A DNA stretch of 64,000 nt from Cerina litoralis. Its GTDB lineage: Bacteria > Bacteroidota > Bacteroidia > Flavobacteriales > Flavobacteriaceae. The notes under the pieces were generated by a model, which had not been told where the DNA came from, ran no database searches, and worked only from the letters and a program-made list of their open reading frames with translations. Numbering within the stretch: the first letter of the stretch is position 1; the number at the start of each line of letters is the position of its first letter. The stretch is from assembly GCA_022008415.1 (NCBI GenBank), contig JAIRBC010000013.1:1-64000 (forward strand), written 5' to 3'. The translations under genes and the position numbers were made by a program. Positions 1-11,028 of this stretch are shown one piece after another.

Positions 1-53
1 GTCAGCGCCGATGGTACTGCCACACCAGGTGGGAGAGTAGGCCGCCGCCTTCC
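1..53 (+). rRNA. rrf: 5S rRNA, 3' end only
   Basis: The first ~53 bases match the 3' portion of a Bacteroidota 5S rRNA: the GTCAGCGCCGATGGTACTG block, then GGTGGGAGAGTAGG and the closing GCCGCC stretch. The 5' part lies outside the window, so an rRNA operon ends here. The exact 3' end is approximate. Confidence 0.9.
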
Positions 54-56
54 TAG

Positions 57-93
57 AAGAGCACTTATCGAAAGATGGGTGCTCTTTTTTTTT
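57..93 (+). terminator. Rho-independent terminator of the rRNA operon
   Basis: Perfect 8-bp stem AAGAGCAC / GTGCTCTT (57-64 and 79-86) followed by a run of T, directly after the 5S 3' end. Confidence 0.9.
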
Positions 94-151
94 GCGAAAG
101 GGCAAGGTGGGAGAGCTTGAAGCAACACGGATAATCTTTGTAGAAATGATA

Positions 152-394
152 CTATTTACTTTCCTTTCTTTCCTTTCCTTTCTTGCCAAAAATAACATCC
201 ATCAACAACTTTACACTGTAAAAACCCATGGATATGGCCGCGATGGCTAGTAAAATCCCTACAACTAGTACCGGCCAGTAGAGCGGGTGTTGTTGATTTT
301 TAAAAGCTTCGTAAATAACAACAGGAGCCGTAAACATCAATAAAATGGTGTAGAAAAAAAATTTTAGACTTTTAAAAAAGGATTGTTTGCTCAT
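152..394 (-). CDS. Small two-helix membrane protein (DUF6095-like)
   Basis: 80-aa protein with two predicted membrane segments (about residues 13-29 and 39-64) and a very basic tail rich in Lys, Glu and Arg, encoded by a CTTTCC-type repetitive stretch. Size and shape fit the small flavobacterial family DUF6095, but I recognise this only from general resemblance. It stands alone between the rRNA operon and glycerate kinase. Function is unknown; probably an inner-membrane protein. Confidence 0.65.
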   Translation of the reverse strand: MSKQSFFKSLKFFFYTILLMFTAPVVIYEAFKNQQHPLYWPVLVVGILLAIAAISMGFYSVKLLMDVIFGKKGKERKESK

Positions 395-559
395 TTTGCG
401 TTTAATTGTGGTCGAATGTCGATTTCTTATGAACTCATCTCAAATTTAGGGCTTAAAAAGTAGAATTGTCCCAAATTAATCAGTAACCTTATGGTGCCAA
501 GGACGTTTTTACAAAGAGGTTCTCAAGGCAAGTTCTAATCTTGGAATTAAATTATCACA

Positions 560-1693
560 GTGAAGATATTGCTAATCCCCGACAAATTTAAAGGCTCACT
601 TTCTGCCCAAGAAGTAGCAGTTGCGGTTTCTAACGGGTTAAGACGTCTAGAAAAACGGGTGGTCATCCATAAAGTTTTGGCTTCCGATGGTGGGGACGGA
701 TTTCTTGAAGCGGTACAACGCATGAAGAAAATTAAGGAAATTGAAATTGACACCGTTGATCCCTTGGGAAGAAAAATAAAGGCCGAGTATTTATGGGACA
801 GCGTAAATAAATCGGCTTATATCGAATTGGCTAAAGCGTCTGGGCTGACCCTCTTAAAATTTGAAGAACAAAACCCTATGAAAACCTCGACTTATGGTAC
901 GGGGTTACAACTTAAGGATGCAATTGCCAAGGGAGCAAAATTCATTTATGTGGGCTTGGGAGGAAGCGCAACCAATGACGTGGGAATCGGGATTGCCAGT
1001 GCCTTGGGCTATAATTTTTTGGATTCCAATAAACAAAATTTGAATCCCTGCGGCGAAAATTTAAATAAAATTGAAAGTATTTTTCTCAATAAAAACAATT
1101 CAATTTTTGAAGGCGTTCGCATAATAGCCGTAAACGATGTTAACAATCCGCTTTACGGAAAAAATGGTGCCAGCTTTGTGTATGCCGCCCAAAAAGGGGG
1201 TAACAGGGCCGATATTGAGAAATTGGACCTTGGCCTACGCCATCTGGATAAAAAAGTGAAGGAGCAGCTGGGGAAAGAAGAAGCAGTTATTCCCGGAGCG
1301 GGTGCAGCTGGGGGTACGGCCTATGGTTTAAAAGTTTTCCTGGATGCGGAGTTTATTGGGGGCACGGAATTTATCTTTAACCTGTGCCAGGTTGATAAAC
1401 TCTTGATGGAACATAATTTTGGTTTTATCATTACGGGAGAGGGTAGCCTGGATAAGCAAACCTTAAATGGTAAACTAATTCAGGGGGTTTTAGAACTGGG
1501 AAGAAGATTCAATGTACCGGTAATTGCGGTCTGTGGAAAACTCGGGATAGATAAGAAGGAATTAAATACGTTGGGTTTTATGGATATCCTTGAAATAAGC
1601 GACTCCTCCAAATCCCTTCAGTATAGTATGGAAAACGCCGCTAATTTAGTGGAAGGGGCCATCTTTAACTACTTTGGGAAGGCAGTTCTTTGA
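560..1693 (+). CDS. Glycerate kinase
   Basis: 377 aa, the normal length of the GlxK/GarK glycerate kinase family, which phosphorylates D-glycerate. The N-terminus (ILLIPDKFKGSLSAQEVA) and the internal blocks VGLGGSATNDVGIG and ITGEGSLDKQTLNGKL are hallmarks of the family. The start codon opens directly into the family N-terminus. It is a monocistronic unit converging on the DUF4249 gene; a weak CTTTGGAT/ATCCAAAG hairpin follows at 1710-1730. Cytoplasmic. Whether the product is 2- or 3-phosphoglycerate is not readable from sequence. Confidence 0.93.
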   Translation: MKILLIPDKFKGSLSAQEVAVAVSNGLRRLEKRVVIHKVLASDGGDGFLEAVQRMKKIKEIEIDTVDPLGRKIKAEYLWDSVNKSAYIELAKASGLTLLKFEEQNPMKTSTYGTGLQLKDAIAKGAKFIYVGLGGSATNDVGIGIASALGYNFLDSNKQNLNPCGENLNKIESIFLNKNNSIFEGVRIIAVNDVNNPLYGKNGASFVYAAQKGGNRADIEKLDLGLRHLDKKVKEQLGKEEAVIPGAGAAGGTAYGLKVFLDAEFIGGTEFIFNLCQVDKLLMEHNFGFIITGEGSLDKQTLNGKLIQGVLELGRRFNVPVIAVCGKLGIDKKELNTLGFMDILEISDSSKSLQYSMENAANLVEGAIFNYFGKAVL

Positions 1694-1776
1694 TTTGGTC
1701 CATCAATTTCTTTGGATGGCTTATCCAAAGCATTAAAAAACAAGCATAAGCAGTAAGTGGCCCTTATAAAGGATGG

Positions 1777-2589
1777 TTATTCAATGATGAGCGACATTTT
1801 GTAAGCTTCGGAAATTGCAAAATATCCAAGAGGATAATTGTCCGGGTTGGTAATATTTACCATGTTTCCCCGTACGGCGGCCGGGGGAGTCGGAAAAGGT
1901 CCTACATCATTCTGACCGCTCTGGGAAATTACGATATTCATGTAATTGTAGAATTGTTCGTCCACCCCGTTTATCTTTACGGTTATTTCCTTACCGGGCT
2001 CAATGTCTTCATAAAAATAAGAAAATGTAAATTTCTGTCCTTGATAGAATTGATCGTAAGTGGTAAGAAATAAATTAAAATCCAGATCGAACAAATAAAA
2101 ATCACTCCGATTTTCTTCATCGGTAAAACTTACAATAATTTCTGTTTCATCGTTTAGCAAGGTAACATCGCCCTGGCTGAGGCTGTCTATCGGGACGGTT
2201 GGAATCATGGTAGCCGTTCCTTCATAAGTTTCATTTTTATAAATTACACTAAGTTTATAGGTTTTGTTGGGGACCGGGAAATTGGAGAGGACGGGGGGTA
2301 TATAAATACCAGGATTATCCGATTCGGAAAAAATCACTATATCTCCAGTATCCATGTCCGTCATGTATACCGTGGCATCGTTCACGGGAGGTAATTCTTT
2401 ACTGTAAAAAGAAGCGGTAAGGGAGAGCTTTACGGCTCCTTCCACATTTTTTTTGCCACTATCGAAGAACGTACTAAAAGTGGCATCGATAATCAATCTA
2501 GGGTCGGTAGTAGGAAGGTCTACATCTACTACCTTCTGACAACCTGAAAGCAGGAGAATGCAAAATATACAAATGCTAAAATTTCTCAT
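1777..2589 (-). CDS. DUF4249 outer-membrane lipoprotein, partner of the TonB receptor
   Basis: 270 aa. The N-terminal signal peptide ends in a lipobox (LLLSGC, Cys17), so the protein is a lipoprotein. The remainder is beta-rich, as expected for DUF4249 proteins, which in Bacteroidota are encoded beside TonB-dependent receptors. It starts 3 bp after the receptor gene ends, so the two are co-transcribed. By analogy with SusD-like partners it may help capture the ligand at the cell surface, but the substrate is unknown. Confidence 0.85.
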   Translation of the reverse strand: MRNFSICIFCILLLSGCQKVVDVDLPTTDPRLIIDATFSTFFDSGKKNVEGAVKLSLTASFYSKELPPVNDATVYMTDMDTGDIVIFSESDNPGIYIPPVLSNFPVPNKTYKLSVIYKNETYEGTATMIPTVPIDSLSQGDVTLLNDETEIIVSFTDEENRSDFYLFDLDFNLFLTTYDQFYQGQKFTFSYFYEDIEPGKEITVKINGVDEQFYNYMNIVISQSGQNDVGPFPTPPAAVRGNMVNITNPDNYPLGYFAISEAYKMSLIIE

Positions 2590-2592
2590 CTT

Positions 2593-4965
2593 TTAAAACT
2601 TAAAATTATAGGTCACGGAAGGGACGATTCCAAATATGGAGGTTTGGACCGCTTCGTTAACCCCAGTATCCCTGTTCTGGCTAAAGTTGATCGAGGCTGC
2701 GTTGTGCCGGTTATATACGTTGTAGATTCCGAAGATCCATTCTGCCTTCCATTTTCGGTCTTTATTTTTATCGGGGATTAACGTTGCGGATATATCCAGT
2801 CGATTATAGGAGGGAAGCCTCTGTTGATTTCGGTACCCATAGATGGGGACCACGAGATCCTTGATTTCAAATTGACCCACAGGATAATTGGTGGGCTGCC
2901 CGGTCTGAAAGATAAAATTACTATTGAAACTCCATTTATTATTCAATTGATAACTCGTGTTTATCGAAATATCGTGCGTTTTATCATAAGGAGTGCTATA
3001 CCACCGACCACCGTTTATTCCAGTTTCTAAGATATTCCTGCCCGGGGTACGCTGCTCAGATCGCGACAGCGTATAAGCGATCCATCCGGTAAGTCTTCCT
3101 TGGTTTTTGCCCAATAGGATCTCTATACCATAGGCTTTGGCCTCACCGTTCAAGATTACCTGCTCTATGGCATTGTTTGCGATAAGATCGGCACCATCAA
3201 TATAGTCGATTCGGTTTTTGATCGATTTATAAAATAATTCCGTTTCCAAAGTAAACGTATTTTCCCTAAAATCTTGGTAATAGCCTAAGGCGTATTGATT
3301 TAATAATTGAGGCTTTATAAAAGGACCGCTCGGGGTCCAGACATCCAAAGGGGTAGGGGAGCTGGTGTTCGAAAGGAGGTGTAAATACTGAACCATTCGG
3401 TTGTAGCTGATCTTTATGGAATTCTCATTGGCAAAGGTGTAGGCCAATGAAATTCGTGGCTCCAAATTGATAAAGGTCGATAGACGATTACTTCTTTTAT
3501 ACTTCTCCTGCCCAATAGGTGTCGCCTTTTCATAGATTTGGAATACATTGTTGAACAGGACCGGATTGTTGTTTTTGTAGCTATTGAGTTCATCCTGCCC
3601 CAATCTGATAAAACTGCTGATACGCAACCCATATTGAACGTTGAGTTTTGGGCTTATTAGCTGTTCAATATCCACATAGACGGCAAATTCATTGGCGAAT
3701 TTGTCGATTAGTTTGTCCGCCACGATACCGGAATCCGAATTGCTGGGTTCAATCTCCCCCGGATTGAATTTATAATAAATTTCGTTCAGGCCATAATTTA
3801 ATTGAAAATTATTGGAGATGTAATTTTTGAAATCGTACTTTACGTTAAAATTACGGATGCCGGAATTCCAGTCGAAACCTACAAAATCTAATTTTAAACC
3901 GTAATAATAATCGGAATAAATAAAGGAGAGGTTGCTAAAAAGCTTGTCCGAGAACAAATGGTTCCATCGCAGATTTATTACGCTGTTGCCATAGGTATTG
4001 ACAAAGCTTTCTGAAAGGCCAAAAACATCCCTGCCAAAATATCCTGAGATAAATACGTTGTTGTTTTCATTAATACGGTAATTAAGTTTGGTGTTAAGGT
4101 CATAAAAATAGGCTTTGTTGTCGTTGTCAAAAAGCGGAAGAAATAAATGGGCGTATGATGCCCTGCCCCCGGCTAAAAATGCACCTTTGTCCTGTTTTAT
4201 GGGCCCTTCCAACAACAATCTACTGGCAACGGCCCCGACTCCTCCGGTCACCTCAAAATTTTTGCTGTTGCCTTCTTTTTGATAAATATCCAGTACCGAA
4301 GAAAGCCGCCCCCCATATTTAGCAGGTATACCGCCTTTGTAGAGTTTTACATCCTTAATGGCATCGGGATTAAAAACTGAAAAAAAGCCAAAAAGATGTG
4401 AAGAGTTGAAAATAGTGGCCTCATCCAGCAGAATTAAGTTTTGATCAACGGCTCCTCCGCGTACATTGAATCCGGAGGCACCTTCACCCGCACTGGTAAC
4501 CCCGGGCAAGAGTAAAATAGATTTAATGACATCCGCTTCTCCCAAAACCACCGGAATCCTTTTAATGTTTGCGGACGTAAGCGTGTTTACGCTCATTTGT
4601 GGTTTTCGGATCGTGGGACTATCCGAATCGGTAACGATGACCTCCTCCAAAGTCTCTGCCTGTTCTTCCAATTTAAAGTTCACTTTCCTATCCTCGGTCA
4701 GGTCTACTTTTCGGCTTATTTGTTTAAATCCCAAATAGCTGACGGTAATTTCATATTGTCCTTTCGGCAGGGTTATGGAGTAAAAACCATAGGCATTGGT
4801 GGTGGTGCCTGTTTGCAGCGCTGGTACAATGACGGTTACCCCGATCAAGGTTTCATTGCTCGACACCTCGGAAATAATGCCGCTCAGGGTGTATTTTTGC
4901 TGCGCGCAGATTGTAAGGGAGAATAGGGAAAGACCCAGTATCAAAATTTTAAGGTATCCCTTCAT
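2593..4965 (-). CDS. TonB-dependent outer-membrane receptor
   Basis: 790 aa. Order: signal peptide (1-21), a carboxypeptidase-D regulatory-like beta domain (about 24-110, with the TNAYGFYSITLPKGQYEITVSY-type core), plug domain (about 115-230), then a 22-strand-type barrel ending in the aromatic C-terminal strand SVTYNFKF. This is the receptor class that pairs with DUF4249 lipoproteins, and the next gene is exactly that. It imports an unidentified ligand using TonB energy. No Fur-like box or riboswitch was recognised in the 145 bp upstream. Confidence 0.92.
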   Translation of the reverse strand: MKGYLKILILGLSLFSLTICAQQKYTLSGIISEVSSNETLIGVTVIVPALQTGTTTNAYGFYSITLPKGQYEITVSYLGFKQISRKVDLTEDRKVNFKLEEQAETLEEVIVTDSDSPTIRKPQMSVNTLTSANIKRIPVVLGEADVIKSILLLPGVTSAGEGASGFNVRGGAVDQNLILLDEATIFNSSHLFGFFSVFNPDAIKDVKLYKGGIPAKYGGRLSSVLDIYQKEGNSKNFEVTGGVGAVASRLLLEGPIKQDKGAFLAGGRASYAHLFLPLFDNDNKAYFYDLNTKLNYRINENNNVFISGYFGRDVFGLSESFVNTYGNSVINLRWNHLFSDKLFSNLSFIYSDYYYGLKLDFVGFDWNSGIRNFNVKYDFKNYISNNFQLNYGLNEIYYKFNPGEIEPSNSDSGIVADKLIDKFANEFAVYVDIEQLISPKLNVQYGLRISSFIRLGQDELNSYKNNNPVLFNNVFQIYEKATPIGQEKYKRSNRLSTFINLEPRISLAYTFANENSIKISYNRMVQYLHLLSNTSSPTPLDVWTPSGPFIKPQLLNQYALGYYQDFRENTFTLETELFYKSIKNRIDYIDGADLIANNAIEQVILNGEAKAYGIEILLGKNQGRLTGWIAYTLSRSEQRTPGRNILETGINGGRWYSTPYDKTHDISINTSYQLNNKWSFNSNFIFQTGQPTNYPVGQFEIKDLVVPIYGYRNQQRLPSYNRLDISATLIPDKNKDRKWKAEWIFGIYNVYNRHNAASINFSQNRDTGVNEAVQTSIFGIVPSVTYNFKF

Positions 4966-5110
4966 TAAAATTATTTTGCCTAAAAATAGTTAGAAAAGAT
5001 TAAACCACTTCAGAATTAAAATAACCCAAAGCGGTATTTGATAAAATAAAGTCCATGACGGCCTTTTCCTTCACTAGGCAAGGCCTTTCTAACTAGTTTT
5101 CTTAACGATG

Positions 5111-7351
<2,241 letters not shown>

Positions 7352-7361
7352 TTAAGCCTCG

Positions 7362-7369
7362 CAAATATA
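7362..7369 (-). promoter_or_regulatory. Promoter -7 box of icd
   Basis: TATATTTG on the minus strand matches the Bacteroidota -7 consensus TAnnTTTG exactly; transcript start predicted near 7357. No good TTG at the -33 spacing. Confidence 0.5.
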
Positions 7370-7503
7370 CAATTTTATGCCCGCTAAAAAATTGCCGCAA
7401 TCGTGAAGTTTTGAAATTAAATTTTTTTTTGAAATCAATTTTTTAAATAGCTGGGCCCGAGCTGAAATTTCATGTAGAATTGGAAGAAATGAGATTGCAC
7501 CAC

Positions 7504-7546
7504 TTTTAAAAAGCAGACCCCAAAGGACGTTGTTGCCTTTGGGGTC
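7504..7546 (-). terminator. Rho-independent terminator of clpB
   Basis: Stem GACCCCAAAGG / CCTTTGGGGTC (7516-7546) with a 9-nt loop; on the minus strand it is followed by TGCTTTTTAAAA. It lies 45 bp past the clpB stop. Confidence 0.9.
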
Positions 7547-7590
7547 TCTATAATGGAAAAAAACAAAGTTCGTCGTAACCTAACAGTCCT

Positions 7591-10191
7591 TTAATTTACC
7601 AGTTCGTTCTGGTTTCTAAATACCAGTCCGTCATCAAAGGAATCGATAAGAATAATACTATCCGATTTTATATCGCCGGCCAGTAGTTCTTTGGAGAGTT
7701 TGTTGAGTACTTCCCTCTGGATCGTCCTCTTTATAGGCCTAGCCCCGTACTGTGGGTCGTACCCCCTTTCTGTAAGGTAGCTGATAGCTTCATCGGTGGC
7801 GTCAATGGTAATCTGTTGTTTATCCAACATTTTTTGGAGTTGAACCAATTGCAAACGCACGATTTGCTCAATGTTTTCTTTGTTCAGCGGTGTGAATACG
7901 ATGATATCGTCTATCCGATTAAGGAATTCGGGACGAATCGTCTTTCGTAGCAGTCCTAGAACTTCTACCCTTGCGGCTTCCGTAGCACTGAATAAATCTT
8001 TGTTGTTCTCGAACTTCTCTTGGATAATATGGCTCCCGATGTTGCTGGTCATGATGATGATCGTGTTCTTGAAATCGGCGACCCTACCTTTATTGTCCGT
8101 CAACCTGCCTTCGTCCAGCACTTGCAACAAAACATTGAATGTATCGGGATGGGCTTTCTCAATTTCATCCAACAATACCACGGAGTAAGGTCTTCGTCTT
8201 ACGGCTTCGGTAAGTTGCCCCCCTTCATCGTAGCCCACATATCCAGGAGGTGCCCCAAGAAGTCGGCTTACCGAGTGCCTTTCTTGGTACTCGCTCATAT
8301 CGATTCGGGTCATGGCATTTTCGTCATCAAAAAGATACGTAGCCAGGGTTTTCGCCAATTCGGTCTTACCAACTCCTGTGGGTCCTAAAAAGAGAAAAGA
8401 TCCAATGGGGCGTTTGGAGTCCTGTAAACCCGCCCTGCTTCGTCTAATGGAATCGGATACGGCATTTATGGCCTCATTTTGGCCAACCACTCTTTTGTGC
8501 AGCTCATCTTCCAAATTCAACAATTTTTCTCGTTCGCTCTGAAGCATTTTCGCAACCGGTATTCCAGTCCATTTAGCCACTACTTCTGCGATATCTTCAT
8601 TGGTAACCTCTTCTTTGATCAAGGTGCCCGCTTTTTGCTGGGCATCCAATTCCTGTTGCAGCCTGTCTAGCTTTTCCTGGGCTTCCTTTATTTTTCCATA
8701 GCGCAACTCGGCCACTTGTCCATAATCGCCATTTCGTTCGGCGCGTTCTGCCTCTAATTTATAATTTTCGATATCCAGTTTGGTTTTTTGAATATCGTCC
8801 ACAACTATTTTTTCACTCTCCCATTTTGCAAATATCTCGTTGCGATCTTCCTTTAAATTGGCGAGGTCTACGTTTAGGGTCTTTAACTTTGTAGTATCGT
8901 CTTCCCTTTTTATTGCCTCGATCTCGATTTCCAACTGCATAATTTTGCGATCCAACACATCCAACTCCTCAGGTTTGGAATTAATTTCCATTCGGAGCTT
9001 AGAGGCTGCCTCATCCATAAGGTCGATCGCTTTGTCCGGTAAAAATCGGTTAGTGATATAACGTTGGGATAGTTCAACAGCTGCAATCACGGCCTCGTCC
9101 TTGATGCGTACTTTGTGATGGGCCTCGTATTTATCCTTAATTCCCCGAAGAATGGAGATTGCACTCTCGGTATCGGGTTCGTCGACGACAATTTTTTGAA
9201 AGCGGCGCTCCAAAGCCTTGTCCTTTTCAAAATATTTTTGATATTCGTCCAAGGTGGTGGCACCTATGGCGCGTAACTCGCCCCTTGCCAACGCCGGCTT
9301 AAGAATATTGGCGGCATCCATGGCTCCTTGACCGCCACCGGCTCCTATTAGTGTGTGAATTTCATCTATAAAGAGGATAATGCTTCCATCGGAAGAAGTT
9401 ACTTCTTTGATAACCGATTTTAACCGCTCCTCAAATTCTCCTTTGTATTTGGCGCCTGCGATCAGTGCACCCATGTCTAGGGAATAAAGAACTTTGTCCT
9501 TTAGGTTTTCGGGGATGTCGCCCTGAACAATCCGGTGTGCCAAACCCTCGGCTATCGCAGTTTTACCCACTCCCGGTTCCCCGACTAGCATAGGGTTGTT
9601 CTTCGTTCTTCTGGATAGAATCTGGAGCACCCTACGGATTTCCTCGTCCCGGCCAATGACGGGGTCTAATTTTCCGCTGTCGGCAAGTTGGTTTAGATTT
9701 TTGGCATATTTATTAAGGGAATTGTAGGTGTCTTCCGCACTTTGGGAAGTTACTTTGCCCCCCTTTCGCAATTCTTGGATGGCAGCTTGCAAGTCTTTTT
9801 CGGTAACCCCTTGATCCTTTAGGATTTGGGCTATCTTACTTTTAGACTTAAATATGGCCAATAATAAGTGTTCTATGGAAACGTATTCATCTTCCATTTT
9901 TTTGGCTATGATCTCGGACTCTGTCAACGTCTTTCCGGCCTCTCGGGATATCATTATCTCCCCGCCTGATACTTTAGGGAAACTTTCCAGTTCCTTGTCC
10001 AAAATTTGATTTAGGAGAGAGGTGTTTACGTTTAGTTTCTTTAAAAGAAATGGCAGTACGTTTTCGTCGACTTCCGCTATGGCCTTAAAAATATGTTCAT
10101 TTTCTATTTGCTGATGGCCCGTGGCCTGAGCGATTTGTTGGGCCCGTTGTATGGCCTCTTGGGATTTAATAGTAAAATTATTCAAGTTCAT
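7591..10191 (-). CDS. clpB: ATP-dependent disaggregase ClpB
   Basis: 866 aa, full length. Domain order: Clp N-domain repeats (1-145), first AAA+ domain with Walker A GEPGVGKT (Lys210), coiled-coil middle domain (about 400-520) characteristic of ClpB over ClpA/ClpC, second AAA+ domain with GPTGVGKTELAK (about 605-615), and the C-terminal D2-small domain. It works with DnaK to extract proteins from aggregates after heat stress in the cytoplasm. The start at MNLNNFTIKSQEAI is the family start. The upstream region has a striking repeat structure (10261-10306), a likely heat-shock control site. Confidence 0.98.
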   Translation of the reverse strand: MNLNNFTIKSQEAIQRAQQIAQATGHQQIENEHIFKAIAEVDENVLPFLLKKLNVNTSLLNQILDKELESFPKVSGGEIMISREAGKTLTESEIIAKKMEDEYVSIEHLLLAIFKSKSKIAQILKDQGVTEKDLQAAIQELRKGGKVTSQSAEDTYNSLNKYAKNLNQLADSGKLDPVIGRDEEIRRVLQILSRRTKNNPMLVGEPGVGKTAIAEGLAHRIVQGDIPENLKDKVLYSLDMGALIAGAKYKGEFEERLKSVIKEVTSSDGSIILFIDEIHTLIGAGGGQGAMDAANILKPALARGELRAIGATTLDEYQKYFEKDKALERRFQKIVVDEPDTESAISILRGIKDKYEAHHKVRIKDEAVIAAVELSQRYITNRFLPDKAIDLMDEAASKLRMEINSKPEELDVLDRKIMQLEIEIEAIKREDDTTKLKTLNVDLANLKEDRNEIFAKWESEKIVVDDIQKTKLDIENYKLEAERAERNGDYGQVAELRYGKIKEAQEKLDRLQQELDAQQKAGTLIKEEVTNEDIAEVVAKWTGIPVAKMLQSEREKLLNLEDELHKRVVGQNEAINAVSDSIRRSRAGLQDSKRPIGSFLFLGPTGVGKTELAKTLATYLFDDENAMTRIDMSEYQERHSVSRLLGAPPGYVGYDEGGQLTEAVRRRPYSVVLLDEIEKAHPDTFNVLLQVLDEGRLTDNKGRVADFKNTIIIMTSNIGSHIIQEKFENNKDLFSATEAARVEVLGLLRKTIRPEFLNRIDDIIVFTPLNKENIEQIVRLQLVQLQKMLDKQQITIDATDEAISYLTERGYDPQYGARPIKRTIQREVLNKLSKELLAGDIKSDSIILIDSFDDGLVFRNQNELVN

Positions 10192-10260
10192 TATCTTTAT
10201 TTTTTGTAGTTAAGTTTTGCTTTTACATGGGTTTTCAAGAACCCTACCAATCATAAAAAG

Positions 10261-10306
10261 CGTCAATATGTCATTATTTTCTTGTTAAGAAAACGCCAAT
10301 TTGACA
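10261..10306 (-). promoter_or_regulatory. Putative stress-control region of clpB
   Basis: Two similar 13-mers, CGTCAATATGTCA (10261-10273) and CGCCAATTTGACA (10294-10306), start exactly 33 bp apart and flank a perfect TTTTCTT/AAGAAAA inverted repeat (10277-10293). The block sits 70-115 bp upstream of the clpB start. The ytxJ start is 120 bp away on the other side. Role inferred from position and symmetry only. Confidence 0.45.
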
Positions 10307-10425
10307 GTGTGTAAGGTTTTTATATAAATACGACGAAAGTTGGATATATTTACTGGGTTCAAATTTGTTGAGAGAATTCAAAATAGAGACGAATTCCTCG
10401 TTTACCTACTTTAAAATTACTAAAA

Positions 10426-10821
10426 ATGGGATTGTTTAATAGTCTATTCGGATCAAAAAATAGCTTGGAAAATAAGGAAGCAAAACCGCTACCGTGGATA
10501 CCCTTGGTATCCAAGGACCAGCTAAAGGATATTGTCAATAAATCTGTTGAAAAGCCACAGGTTATTTTTAAACATTCGACCACTTGTGGTATCAGCAGGA
10601 TGGCCTTGAACCAGTTTACTTCCCAATACAACATACCGGAAGGGCAGTTAGACCTCTTTTTTTTGGATTTGAAAAGTTATAGAGAGGTATCCAATGAGGT
10701 GGCTAAAATATTTGGTATCGGTCATGAATCCCCCCAACTATTGATCGTAAAAAATGGGTCTGTCGTTGCGCATGCCTCGCACGGGGGAATTTTGGCATTG
10801 GATTTGCAAACGGAGATTTAG
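10426..10821 (+). CDS. ytxJ: Bacillithiol-system redox-active protein YtxJ
   Basis: 131-aa thioredoxin-fold protein. The segment VIFKHSTTCGISRMAL carries the single active-site Cys (Cys54) followed by a Ser where a second Cys would sit, as in YtxJ (DUF2847), a monothiol bacilliredoxin-like family. The later segment ESPQLLIVKNGSVVAHASHGGI is the usual strand 3-4 region with the cis-Pro. It probably removes bacillithiol from oxidised proteins in the cytoplasm. Monocistronic, divergent from clpB, convergent with fahA. Confidence 0.9.
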   Translation: MGLFNSLFGSKNSLENKEAKPLPWIPLVSKDQLKDIVNKSVEKPQVIFKHSTTCGISRMALNQFTSQYNIPEGQLDLFFLDLKSYREVSNEVAKIFGIGHESPQLLIVKNGSVVAHASHGGILALDLQTEI

Positions 10822-11028
10822 TTTGGGAATTATCAAATATTAAGTCTGTATTTTCAACCGGCTGTCCGAGCTAAAAAGTTTGGGAACAAGACTTCCTTAG
10901 CCAGTTCGATAGTATTATTCTGGCGCGACACGGCGCGGCACGGTTTTTAAAACAAAGGTTTTTCAGTGTAAATGACCGATTAAGAAAGAATTGAAATGCA
11001 GTTATCGGACTTTACGGACGGACAGTAA

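Noticed and set aside
1710-1730. CTTTGGAT/ATCCAAAG hairpin between glycerate kinase and DUF4249
   Set aside because: Short stem and no T run on either strand; not called as a terminator.
7871-8542. Long frames opposite clpB, and similar frames opposite other genes
   Set aside because: They mirror strongly conserved genes on the other strand and show no homology of their own.
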